From Mesorhizobium sp. (GTDB taxonomy: Bacteria > Pseudomonadota > Alphaproteobacteria > Rhizobiales > Rhizobiaceae), in NCBI RefSeq assembly GCF_023954305.1, contig NZ_JAMLIG010000001.1:3430001-3494000 (forward strand): a stretch of DNA of 64,000 bases. Reading direction: 5' to 3'. The notes under the pieces were generated by a model. That model was given only the letters and a program-made list of their open reading frames with translations. It did no database searches and had not been told where the DNA came from. The first letter of the stretch is position 1, and each line of letters starts with the position of its first letter. A program made the position numbers and the translations under genes. This document shows, piece after piece, positions 1 through 8,227 of this stretch.

Positions 1-130
1 GTCGGTCGCGTTGAAGAATGCGGTGGTCATGGTCGTGTGCTCTGTGTCGAACCACGCAGATAGGCTTCGCGTTGACATTCGACAAACGAATTGCTGTGAT
101 GGCAGCCATGATGTTTCGGAATGTCTCGCC

Positions 131-1009
131 ATGAGCCTGCATCTGGATGGAGACCTGCTCCGGACGTTTCTCGCCGTCGCCGACAGCGGCAATTTCACCC
201 ATGCCGCCGCCCGCGTCGGGCGTACCCAGTCCGCCGTGTCGATGCAGATCAAGCGCCTGGAGGATTCGGTCGGCGTCGCTCTGTTCGAGCGCGGGGCGCG
301 CGGCGTCTCGCTGAACGAAAAGGGTCGCCAGATGCTCGACAATGCGCGTCGCATCGTCGGTTTGCTGGACGAGACGGCAGCGCTGTTCGATGCCGCCGCT
401 CTGGAGGGCAAGGTCAGCATCGGCATCCATCAGGAATATGCCGAAGAGCGTCTGGCCGACGCGCTTCATGCGTTCGACCGCCGGCACCCCGGCGTCGAGA
501 TCACCGTCCGCTGCGGAACGTCGGAGGAAAACCTGGCGCGCGTGCAGTCGGGCGATCTCGACCTCGCGGTGATCTTCGACTGGCAAGGCCATTCCGACGG
601 AGAGGTTCTCATGGTCGATCCGACGGTGTGGGTCACGTCGGAAAAGCACCTGACGCATGAGCGCAGGCCGGTCCCGATCGCGCTGTTCCGAGACTCGGCG
701 TGGTCGAAGGATTTCGCAATCCAGTCGCTCGAGAGTCGCGGCGTCGATTATCGCATCGCCTTCCTCAGTGCGATCAAGGGCGGACTCAGGCTCGCGGTGA
801 CGTCAGGCCTCGCCATCTCCCCCATTTCCCGAAGCGACATCCCGCCCGGTTGCCGCGAGCTGACCGCGGAGGAGGGGTTCGCGGTGGTGGACCATTCGAA
901 CGTGGTGCTCGTCATCAACCCCTCGTCGCGTGGCGCCGCGGTGGCAGGTATGGCCGAGGCGATCCGCGAGGCGTTTTCCGCGATGAAGCCGCTGTCCACG
1001 GTGGCGTGA
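131..1009 (+). CDS. LysR-family transcriptional regulator
   Basis: A 292-residue DNA-binding regulator. An N-terminal winged helix-turn-helix spans roughly residues 8-68, seen in the typical LysR pattern FLAVADSGNFTHAAARVG followed by QSAVSMQIKRLE. A LysR substrate-binding domain fills the rest, from about residue 90 (KVSIGIHQEYAE). The frame is open from base 11, but the ATG at 131 places the helix-turn-helix at the normal distance from the N terminus, so I chose it. It lies 121 bases upstream of the chromate-resistance pair on the same strand. LysR regulators often control neighbours, but they are usually divergent from their target, so a link to chromate is only a guess. The ligand is unknown. 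Confidence 0.85.
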   Translation: MSLHLDGDLLRTFLAVADSGNFTHAAARVGRTQSAVSMQIKRLEDSVGVALFERGARGVSLNEKGRQMLDNARRIVGLLDETAALFDAAALEGKVSIGIHQEYAEERLADALHAFDRRHPGVEITVRCGTSEENLARVQSGDLDLAVIFDWQGHSDGEVLMVDPTVWVTSEKHLTHERRPVPIALFRDSAWSKDFAIQSLESRGVDYRIAFLSAIKGGLRLAVTSGLAISPISRSDIPPGCRELTAEEGFAVVDHSNVVLVINPSSRGAAVAGMAEAIREAFSAMKPLSTVA

Positions 1010-1130
1010 ACCCGAACATTCTTGTTGACGCAGATCCGCCGCGGCTTAGTCTCTCCCAATCGGGGGCATGGGTGGACTCCCCGGAAGGCTTCGGCCCAAG
1101 TTCCGCCTTCGCACGTTTGCGGAGGAAACC

Positions 1131-1946
1131 ATGCCTCGAACAATCTCGCCCGCCGCGCTCGCCCGACTGATCGGCTCTCCCGATTGTCCCGTCGTCGTCG
1201 ATGTCCGGAGGGAGCAGGTCTTCCAGCAGGCCGGATCCCGAATCCCGACGGCGCTCTGGCGCCCGCATACCGAGCCTGCAACCTGGCTCGGCGCATTCGG
1301 GCCCGGCCGCTCCTTCGTCGTCTATTGCGTGCACGGCCACAATGTCAGCGAGATCGCCGCGGCCAGGATGCGGGCCTTCGGCGCCGACGTGGCGATTCTG
1401 GAGGGCGGCATCGAAGCTTATGCGGCGCTCGGCGAGCCGATGGTTATTGATGCTCCCGGCGTTCCGAAAAAGCTGGCTGCGCCAAGCGTCTGGGTGACGC
1501 GCGAACGGCCGAAGATCGATCGCGTCGCCTGCCCATGGCTGATCCGCCGCTTCGTCGACCCGTTCGCGGTCTTTCACTACGTCGCGTCGGAATGGGTGCG
1601 CGGGGTCGCCGAGGAAATCGGGGCGATCCCGTTCGATGTCGACGGCGTCGCCTATTCGCATCGCGGGGACCAATGCAGTTTCGATACGATGCTCGACGAG
1701 TTTGGGCTCGACTCGCCTGCGCTGCGGCGCATGGCGCGGATCGTGCGCGGTGCCGATACGGCGCGGCTCGACCTCGAGCCGCAGGCGGCGGGCCTGCTTG
1801 CCATCCTGCTCGGATTGTCGGCAATGGAGACCGACGACCTTCGGCAACTGGACAAGGCGATTCCCGTGTTCGACGCGCTCTATGCCTGGCTGCGATACGC
1901 CGCGGAGGAAACCCATAACTGGCCGGCACGTGCAGGCCTCACATGA
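1131..1946 (+). CDS. chrB: Chromate resistance protein, rhodanese + ChrB C-terminal domain
   Basis: 271 residues in two parts. Residues 1-105 are a rhodanese-like domain with a candidate active cysteine at residue 66 (VVYCVHGHN). From about residue 120 it is a ChrB-type domain with the family signature WVTRERPKIDRVACPWLIRR. ChrB-type proteins accompany ChrA chromate exporters and act as regulator or accessory in resistance. A good ribosome site (GGAGGAAA) lies just before the ATG. The stop overlaps the chrA start by four bases (ATGA), so the two are translationally coupled. The rhodanese fusion could link thiol or sulfur chemistry to chromate reduction; that is inference. Confidence 0.82.
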   Translation: MPRTISPAALARLIGSPDCPVVVDVRREQVFQQAGSRIPTALWRPHTEPATWLGAFGPGRSFVVYCVHGHNVSEIAAARMRAFGADVAILEGGIEAYAALGEPMVIDAPGVPKKLAAPSVWVTRERPKIDRVACPWLIRRFVDPFAVFHYVASEWVRGVAEEIGAIPFDVDGVAYSHRGDQCSFDTMLDEFGLDSPALRRMARIVRGADTARLDLEPQAAGLLAILLGLSAMETDDLRQLDKAIPVFDALYAWLRYAAEETHNWPARAGLT

Positions 1947-3280
1947 CCGTCGAGCTCGCAATAGACGTCAGGCCTTCGTTCGCGGAAGCCTTCAAGGTCT
2001 TCGCCCGGATCGGTCTTTTGTCCTTCGGTGGTCCCGCCGGGCAGATCGCGCTGATGCACCGCATCCTCGTCGACGAGAAGAAGTGGCTCGACGAGGCGCG
2101 CTTCCTGCACGCGCTAAATTACTGCATGCTCCTGCCGGGACCGGAGGCGATGCAACTCGCCACCTATGCGGGATGGCTGCTGCACGGGGTCAAGGGCGGC
2201 CTCGTGGCCGGGATGCTCTTCGTGCTGCCTGGCGCCGTCGTACTGACACTTCTCTCCAGCCTCTATCTCCTCCTCGGCGACGTCGAGATCGTGCAGGGGC
2301 TGCTCTTCGGCCTGAAGGCTGCGGTTCTCGCCGTCGTGCTGGAGGCGCTCGTAAAGGTCTCGAAGCGAGCGCTGAAGAGCCGGCAGATGGTCGTGGTCGC
2401 CGTGCTCGCCTTCGTTGCGATCGCCTTTCTGCGCCTGCCATTCCCTCTGATCATCGCACTGTCGGCCATTGCCGGAGCGGCGCTCCACCTCGTGGGAAAG
2501 GGCGATCGACGGTCTTCGCCCGGCGTGGAAGTGATGCAGGGTGACATGCCCGACTGGACGCGGCCCAATCTCGGCCGTTTCATCTCGACGCTCGCGGTCT
2601 GGCTAGCGCTCTGGTTCGGCCCGCTCCTGATGCTGGACGCCGTCCTCGGATCGGAGCACGTCTTTGCCAAGGAGGCGTCCTTCTTCTCGGTCATGGCGGC
2701 GGTGACGTTCGGCGGCGCCTATGCGGTGCTGGCCTGGGTCGCTCAGCAGGCGGTAGAGGTCTATGGATGGCTGCGCCCGGACGAGATGCTCACCGGCCTA
2801 GGGCTTGCCGAGACGACACCGGGTCCGCTGATCCTCGTCCTCGTCTTCGTCGGCTTTCTGGGCGGCGCGCGCCAGTCGGGGCTCGAACCGCTCGCCGGCG
2901 GTCTTGCAGGGGCTGCGGTGACGCTGTGGTTCACTTTCGTGCCCTGTTTCCTCTGGATTTTCGTCGGCGCGCCCTATGTCGAGACGGTCCGCAACATCGC
3001 GTGGCTGTCGACGGCCCTGGCGGCCGTCACCGCTGCCGTCGTCGGTATCATCGCCAACCTGGCGCTCTGGTTCGGGCTGCATGTGCTGTTCGGGACTGTC
3101 GGCGAAGTGCAGGCGGGCCCGTTCGCGTTGCCGGTCCCCGACCTTGCGAGCTTCGATCCGTGGGCGGCGCTGATTGCCGTCGCTGCCGGCGCGGCGCTGC
3201 TGCGCTTTCACGCCAACATGATCGTCGTGCTGGCTGCGGCGGCGGCCGCCGGGATGATTCTGCGCCTGGCGGTCGGCTAG
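1943..3280 (+). CDS. chrA: Chromate efflux transporter ChrA
   Basis: 445 residues, the usual length for a long-chain CHR transporter built from two homologous halves. The N half carries FGGPAGQIALMHR (about residues 28-40). The C half repeats this as FGGAYAVLAWVAQ (about residue 254). Many hydrophobic segments run throughout and match a polytopic inner-membrane protein. It exports chromate from the cytoplasm in characterised members. It starts inside the end of the chrB-like gene (ATGA overlap), and its stop overlaps the stop of the convergent prs gene by four bases, leaving no room for a separate terminator. Confidence 0.9.
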   Translation: MTVELAIDVRPSFAEAFKVFARIGLLSFGGPAGQIALMHRILVDEKKWLDEARFLHALNYCMLLPGPEAMQLATYAGWLLHGVKGGLVAGMLFVLPGAVVLTLLSSLYLLLGDVEIVQGLLFGLKAAVLAVVLEALVKVSKRALKSRQMVVVAVLAFVAIAFLRLPFPLIIALSAIAGAALHLVGKGDRRSSPGVEVMQGDMPDWTRPNLGRFISTLAVWLALWFGPLLMLDAVLGSEHVFAKEASFFSVMAAVTFGGAYAVLAWVAQQAVEVYGWLRPDEMLTGLGLAETTPGPLILVLVFVGFLGGARQSGLEPLAGGLAGAAVTLWFTFVPCFLWIFVGAPYVETVRNIAWLSTALAAVTAAVVGIIANLALWFGLHVLFGTVGEVQAGPFALPVPDLASFDPWAALIAVAAGAALLRFHANMIVVLAAAAAAGMILRLAVG

Positions 3281-4209
3281 TCGAACAGGCTCGACACCGA
3301 TTCCTCGGTCGCCGTGCGCGAGATCGCCTCGCCGATCAGGTCGGCGATCGAGACGACGCGGATATTGTGGGCGGCGTCGACGCTCGCTGTCGGCTGGATG
3401 GAATCGGTGATCACCAGTTCCTTCAGCTTCGACGAGGTGATGCGGGCGACCGCGCCGCCGGACAGCACGCCGTGGGTGATGTAGGCCGTGACGCTGGTCG
3501 CGCCGTTGGCGAGAAGGGCGTCGGCGGCGTTGCACAAAGTGCCGCCGGAATCGACGATGTCGTCGAGCAGCAGGCAGTCCTTTCCCTCGACGTCGCCGAT
3601 GATGTTCATGACCTCCGACTCGCCCGGCCGCTCGCGGCGCTTGTCGACGATCGACAGTTGCGCGTCGATGCGCTTGGCGAGCGCGCGCGCCCGCACCACG
3701 CCGCCGACGTCGGGCGAGACGACCATGACGTTGGACAGGTTGTAATGGGCCTTCACGTCGCGCGCCATGACGGGCACGGCGAAAAGGTTGTCCGTCGGAA
3801 TGTCGAAGAAGCCCTGGATCTGCCCCGCATGCAGGTCGAGCGTGAGCACGCGGTCGACGCCTGCGCGGGTAATCAGGTTGGCGACGAGTTTCGCCGAGAT
3901 CGGGGTGCGGCCCGAGGCGCGGCGATCCTGCCGGGCATAGCCGAAATAGGGGATCACCGCCGTGATACGCCGCGCCGAAGAGCGGCGGAACGCATCGATC
4001 ATGATCAGGAGTTCCATCAGGTGATCATTTGCCGGGAAGGACGTCGACTGCAGCACGAAGACGTCCTGGCCGCGCACGTTCTCCTGGATCTCGACGAAGA
4101 TCTCCTGGTCGGCGAACCGCCTGACGCTCGCCTTGCCCAGTGAAATGTTCAGGTACCGGGCGACCGATTCGGCCAGCACCCGGTTGGAGTTGCCCGCGAA
4201 CAATTTCAT
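3277..4209 (-). CDS. prs: Ribose-phosphate pyrophosphokinase
   Basis: 310 residues, typical for PRPP synthase. It makes phosphoribosyl pyrophosphate from ribose 5-phosphate and ATP for purine, pyrimidine, histidine and tryptophan synthesis. Visible family motifs: MKLFAGNSN at the N terminus, the flexible-loop segment RQDRRASGRTPISAK (about residues 97-111), and the PRPP-binding loop DDIVDSGGTL (about residues 213-222). I took the ATG at 4209 because family members start MKLFAGN; the frame stays open 11 codons further. It is the last gene of a minus-strand block and converges with chrA. Confidence 0.95.
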   Translation of the reverse strand: MKLFAGNSNRVLAESVARYLNISLGKASVRRFADQEIFVEIQENVRGQDVFVLQSTSFPANDHLMELLIMIDAFRRSSARRITAVIPYFGYARQDRRASGRTPISAKLVANLITRAGVDRVLTLDLHAGQIQGFFDIPTDNLFAVPVMARDVKAHYNLSNVMVVSPDVGGVVRARALAKRIDAQLSIVDKRRERPGESEVMNIIGDVEGKDCLLLDDIVDSGGTLCNAADALLANGATSVTAYITHGVLSGGAVARITSSKLKELVITDSIQPTASVDAAHNIRVVSIADLIGEAISRTATEESVSSLFD

Positions 4210-4327
4210 GCAGAATCCCTGGCGCTCGTCTCGCTCGGTCAATGCGCGCCTTTAAGCGGCAAGCCGGCGCATTTCAAGCCAATAAGGAGAACTGCCTGCG
4301 CGTGGTGCTAAAAAAAGAGTTTGCGCG

Positions 4328-4870
4328 TCAACCGGCGCGGGCCGCGAGCCAGGCGTCGAATTCGTCCGCCGTGCGGTCGGCGATCGCGCGCATGTTGGAT
4401 TCGGTCACGTCGATCCATCCCTGGTTCTTGCCTTCCACCCGTTCCTGACCGGAGAAGCGGTGCACGCGGTTGCCGGCAGCGTCCATGACGTCCCAGACAT
4501 AGAAGATGACGGTCTCGCCGTCCTCCGGCGAGGTCGAGAAGAAACCTTTCAACGTGTAGCTCGCCGCTGGATCGGCCGATGCCAGGACCGAAAAACGCTT
4601 CGAGGCCGCGCGCTGCGCGAGCCGGGCGGACAATTGCTCGGCGGCCTGCATCGGCGCGCCGATCACGGGGGCGAGGACCACGCGCGCCGGCTCGTTGGTC
4701 AGCGCGGCGACCTGCGGTGGCGTCGCCGCGGTCTCGGTCGGCTCGACCACAGGCAGCGGTTGTGGCGAAGAACTCGACTGGGGGAAACCCATCGTCGGAT
4801 CCACGCTGGTGCACGCCGCGCCGGACAACGCAGCGATCACGAGAACGATTGCTGTCACACAGCGACTCAT
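4328..4870 (-). CDS. Predicted lipoprotein of unknown function
   Basis: 180 residues. The N terminus MSRCVTAIVLVIAALSGAAC is a lipoprotein signal with lipobox SGAAC, so the mature protein should be anchored by a lipidated cysteine near residue 20. The C-terminal half (from about residue 75) contains a beta-rich segment with YTLKGFFSTSPEDGETVIFY and ends in a helix that repeats ADEFDAWLAA. The ATG at 4870 was chosen because it starts the signal peptide; the frame is open 20 codons upstream. It sits between prs and the M24 peptidase on the same strand. I do not recognise a characterised family. Confidence 0.75.
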   Translation of the reverse strand: MSRCVTAIVLVIAALSGAACTSVDPTMGFPQSSSSPQPLPVVEPTETAATPPQVAALTNEPARVVLAPVIGAPMQAAEQLSARLAQRAASKRFSVLASADPAASYTLKGFFSTSPEDGETVIFYVWDVMDAAGNRVHRFSGQERVEGKNQGWIDVTESNMRAIADRTADEFDAWLAARAG

Positions 4871-4926
4871 CGGCCGGAGATCACCCTCACGCGGGCCCGT
4901 CCCACCCAATCTTTGAAGTCTAGACC

Positions 4927-6081
4927 TCATCGCACGATCAAGTCGAGATCATGACGCGACAATGGCCGCGGCTCGCCCTCGGTGGTGAGATAGGTGCGCC
5001 CGAGCGTCATCGCCGTCTCACTGTCGGAATCCATGATGATCATGTGCGCGAACAGCGTCATGTTCGGCGCGATCGGTTCCGGATTGCCGGTATAGAACAT
5101 CGGCATGTCCATCCACGACGGCGTGAAGCGGGCGCCCTGCGAATAGCCGCAGGCGTTGAGGCGATGGCGCGTCATGCCATGCGTCTCCATCACCTTCGCA
5201 TGCGCGTCGAAGACGTCGCCGAAAGTCTTGCCGGGCACCATCGTCTTCTCAACCGCGAGCAGCGCGTCGCGGCAGGCGTCGTAGAGTTCCTGGTGGCGCT
5301 TCGAGACCTTGCCGACGATGGCCGTGCGCATCATCGCCGCGTGGTAGTGATGGAAGACGCCCGCCCATTCGAGCGTCAGCTGGTCATTCTTGGTCAGCTT
5401 GCGGCGGCCGGCCTTGTAGCGGCACAGGAGCGCATCGGGGCCCGAGCCGATGATGAACTCATTGGCCGGATAGTCGCCGCCACCGGCGAAGATAGCGCCC
5501 TGCATGGCCGCGAGGATGGCGCCCTCGTCGCCGCCCTGCCTGATCAGGGGAAGAGCGGCGTCGAGCGCGTCGTCGGACAGCGATGCCGCCTTCTCGATCT
5601 TCCTGATCTCGGCCGGGCTTTTCACGACCCGCAAGCGGGAGACGATCCCCGACGCGTCGGAGATCTTGCCGAAGGTCTGCATCTGCTCGTCGAGTCGCTT
5701 GCCGTTGAATGCGGTCAGTCCGTGGGTATCGTATTCGATGCCGATCGTGCAGCCGAGCAGGTCCATGTCGTTCAGGAGATTGCGCAGATCGATCGCCGGA
5801 TTGGCGCTGTCGCGATCGGTCCACAGCACGATGTTCTCGATGGTCGAAGTATGCTTGGCCTGCCGCAGGTCGGCCGAGCGCGTCATCAGCACCATCGAGC
5901 CGTCCGACTTTACGACGAGGCACTGGAAGAAGCAGAAGCCGAACGTGTCGTAGCCGGTCAGCCAGTACATGCTTTCCTGAGCGAACAGCAGGAGTGCATC
6001 GAGCTTGCGATCGGCCATTTCGAGGATCAGGCGGTCGCGCCTGGCATCGAATTCGGTGCGTTCGAAATGCAGCGCCATCAT
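4927..6081 (-). CDS. M24-family Xaa-Pro peptidase
   Basis: 384 residues. The N-terminal creatinase/aminopeptidase-P-like domain (about residues 1-150) includes LDALLLFAQESMYWLTGYDT. It is followed by the pita-bread M24 fold from about residue 160 (PAEIRKIEKAASLSDDALDA). M24 enzymes are metal-dependent peptidases that cleave next to proline, or creatinase-like hydrolases. The metal ligands are not all canonical by eye: HHYHAAMMRTAIVG occupies the place where two aspartates usually lie, so it may be a divergent or non-peptidase member. The start ATG at 6081 overlaps the pgeF stop (ATGATG-A), indicating coupled translation. Confidence 0.8.
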   Translation of the reverse strand: MMALHFERTEFDARRDRLILEMADRKLDALLLFAQESMYWLTGYDTFGFCFFQCLVVKSDGSMVLMTRSADLRQAKHTSTIENIVLWTDRDSANPAIDLRNLLNDMDLLGCTIGIEYDTHGLTAFNGKRLDEQMQTFGKISDASGIVSRLRVVKSPAEIRKIEKAASLSDDALDAALPLIRQGGDEGAILAAMQGAIFAGGGDYPANEFIIGSGPDALLCRYKAGRRKLTKNDQLTLEWAGVFHHYHAAMMRTAIVGKVSKRHQELYDACRDALLAVEKTMVPGKTFGDVFDAHAKVMETHGMTRHRLNACGYSQGARFTPSWMDMPMFYTGNPEPIAPNMTLFAHMIIMDSDSETAMTLGRTYLTTEGEPRPLSRHDLDLIVR

Positions 6082-6872
6082 TCGTCTCCTATGACAATCG
6101 ACGAGATCAGCCGGCCGTAGTCCGGTTCGCCGCGATGAGTCGTGCGGCGGTAGGAGAAGAACAGATCCTCCTCCGCATAGGTGCAGCGGTTCAGCGCATG
6201 CGCCTGCACGCCCGCTGCCCTGAGGCGGTCGACCGTGTATCCGTTCAGATCGAACATCGCATGCCCAGCTTTCCGCGAAGGCGTGAAATAGCGCTCGTTC
6301 TGCGGGGTGCTCCCGACGAACCGCCCGACGAACTCCGGTCCGACCTCGTAATTTGCCGCGCTGATGGACGGACCGAGCACGGCGACGATTCGGTCGCGCT
6401 TCGCGCCGAGCGCCTCCATGGCTGCAACGGTGTTTTCGAGGACGCCGGTGAGGGCGCCCTTCCAGCCGGCATGTGCCGCTCCGATCACGCCCGCCTCCGG
6501 CTCGGCAAACAGGATCGGCCCGCAATCCGCCGAGGATGCGCCGAGCGCGATGCCGTGCCGGTCGGTGACCATCGCGTCGGCCTTGGGCCGCTCGCCGGTG
6601 AACGGCCGAGTGATTGTGACGACGTCGGGCGAGTGGACCTGCCAGACACTGAGCAGGTTCGATGGCGCTACCCCCATCCATTCGGCGACGCGGCGGCGGT
6701 TTTCGGCGACATGGGCCTTGTCATCATTCGAGCCCGTCCCGGTGTTGAGGCCGGCATAGATGCCGCCCGAAACGCCACCAACGCGCGTGAAAAAACCATG
6801 CCGGATCAGCGGCTTGTCGACGAAGTCAAGATGTTCCGACCGGAGCGGGTCAGGGCGCGTCAGGTTTAGCAT
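6078..6872 (-). CDS. pgeF: PgeF/YfiH-family laccase-domain protein
   Basis: 264 residues. The family edits peptidoglycan precursors or acts as a purine-nucleoside phosphorylase/deaminase. The three zinc-ligand motifs are present in order: a histidine in WQVHSPDVVTI, a cysteine in SADCGPILFAE, and a histidine in GAAHAGWKGAL. The start at 6872 (MLNLTRPDPLRSEH) is preferred; the frame is open 12 codons upstream. It overlaps the M24 peptidase gene by four bases. In many Hyphomicrobiales this gene follows lgt and the midA-like gene directly. Here it is separated from them by a repeat element and an opposite-strand gene. Confidence 0.9.
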   Translation of the reverse strand: MLNLTRPDPLRSEHLDFVDKPLIRHGFFTRVGGVSGGIYAGLNTGTGSNDDKAHVAENRRRVAEWMGVAPSNLLSVWQVHSPDVVTITRPFTGERPKADAMVTDRHGIALGASSADCGPILFAEPEAGVIGAAHAGWKGALTGVLENTVAAMEALGAKRDRIVAVLGPSISAANYEVGPEFVGRFVGSTPQNERYFTPSRKAGHAMFDLNGYTVDRLRAAGVQAHALNRCTYAEEDLFFSYRRTTHRGEPDYGRLISSIVIGDE

Positions 6873-7000
6873 CAACCGCCTTCTGGTGGCTTGGAGCCGA
6901 CGGGTCAAGTCCGCGGGTGGCTCGCGCGGCGAGCGGGAAAGTGGGCCAGAGGGTCGGCCCCTGTCAATCGGCGGCTTTCATTCCGACCGCCTCTCGTGCG

Positions 7001-7307
7001 TAGACCGTTTCATGGTTAGATGGAAACGGCTCTGTTTCCTCGATGGCGAGGCGATCCGCCTGACGCCGCGGGCGCCCGCCAGCGGGAAACCCCGTCGGTT
7101 TGCCTTCGGCAAAACCGACCATCCGGAGTTGCCGATCGTCCTTTCCCGCTGCGCAGCAGCGGGGGCGACCGGCGGGCCGGGTGAATTCGGGCCAAATCCG
7201 CCGGTCTTCGGACTTGGCCGTGCCACCAGCACGACCGCGCCGAAGACCTCGACCTTGGCCCGAATTCCCTCCGGCAGAGCGATTCCATCTAGCCATGAAA
7301 CGGTCTA
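7001..7307. mobile_element. MITE-like element, copy A, 25-base terminal inverted repeats
   Basis: A non-coding element with near-perfect terminal inverted repeats at 7001-7025 and 7283-7307 (one mismatch in 25). Both ends carry TA, at 7001-7002 and 7306-7307, which fits a TA target duplication as made by IS630/Tc1-mariner-type transposases. Inside is a strong hairpin at 7094-7119 (arms around GCCTTCGGC) and a core of about 200 bases shared with 57568-57966. No transposase is encoded, so it would have to be moved in trans. Confidence 0.75.
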
Positions 7308-8227
7308 GAACCGCCGGGAAGCCGACGGGGGACGACGTGTCGAATTCGCTATTTCGGGAAATCGTCAGGGCGATCAACGGCAACGGCCTCGTCCGGTCTG
7401 CCAAGAATCTGCGCAACGAGATGATGGACCAGGCCTTCCGCCTCGCGGGTCATGCGGAACGCGACAGATTCCTCGCCGCGTTCAAGGCGGATGGTCGGCC
7501 TGTCGTATTCGCCGTGGCGTTCAATACGCCGTGGGTCGTCGATCTGCTGACGGCGAGTTGGGCGGAGAATGTCGCGGACTCCGTTCTCGTCGTGGTCGAC
7601 AACTCGAAGAGCCGGGCGGCGCGGCAGGTCCATCGGGAGATCTGCCGGGCGCGCGGCGTTCCCTACGCCGAGCTTCCCAAGAACCGTGAATGGCATCCCA
7701 ACCGCTCCCACGCGATCGCGATGAACTGGATCTACTATCATCTGGTCGACGCCCTGAAGCCGGAAATGTTCGGCTTTATCGACCACGACTGTTTTCCGAT
7801 CCGGCCGGTGAGTATCGCCGAACGGCTCGAAGGCCGGTCGGGATACGGCCTCATCTCGCATGCCACCCGCGAACCCGCCATCTGGTATTTCTGGGCCGGC
7901 TTCGGCTTCTTTCGCTACGCGATCACGTCAGGACGAGCGGTCGATTTCAAGCATGCCTACGAGTGGGGCGCCGACACGGGCGCGCGCAACTGGCGGCCCA
8001 TCTTCTCGACCTTGCAGGAATCGTATCTGCGCGAGGCGAAGGACGAGATGGTGCCTGCCGGGGACGGCGCCCCCGTCAGTCGGATGCAGATCATCGACGA
8101 ACGCTTCAATCACATCGGCAAGGCGTCGTACACGGCCGACCTGGCAAAGCCGGAGCAGCGGAAGGCGCTCGCCGACTTCCTGTGGGCGCAATATCTCCCC
8201 GGTAAGCGACCGCTGGTCACGCCTTGA
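7295..8227 (+). CDS. Glycosyltransferase-like protein, family uncertain
   Basis: 310 residues from the ATG at 7295. The central part resembles a GT-A glycosyltransferase: a strand-rich start (PVVFAVAFNTPWVVDLL), then VLVVVDNSKS, then an acidic metal-binding-like motif FGFIDHDCFPI (about residue 165) in the place of a DXD motif. I cannot name the sugar donor or product. The ATG at 7295 lies inside the right inverted repeat of the element at 7001-7307. A GTG at 7337 preceded by GGGGGAC is an equally good start. The 3' end overlaps the midA-like gene by 11 bases on the opposite strand. The gene appears to have been inserted into the lgt/midA/pgeF block. Confidence 0.6.
   Translation: MKRSRTAGKPTGDDVSNSLFREIVRAINGNGLVRSAKNLRNEMMDQAFRLAGHAERDRFLAAFKADGRPVVFAVAFNTPWVVDLLTASWAENVADSVLVVVDNSKSRAARQVHREICRARGVPYAELPKNREWHPNRSHAIAMNWIYYHLVDALKPEMFGFIDHDCFPIRPVSIAERLEGRSGYGLISHATREPAIWYFWAGFGFFRYAITSGRAVDFKHAYEWGADTGARNWRPIFSTLQESYLREAKDEMVPAGDGAPVSRMQIIDERFNHIGKASYTADLAKPEQRKALADFLWAQYLPGKRPLVTP

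Noticed and set aside
2767..4143. A 458-codon open frame antisense to chrA and prs
   Set aside because: It is low-complexity arginine-aspartate-glycine rich and mirrors the reverse of two well-identified genes; GC-rich coding DNA routinely gives such shadows.
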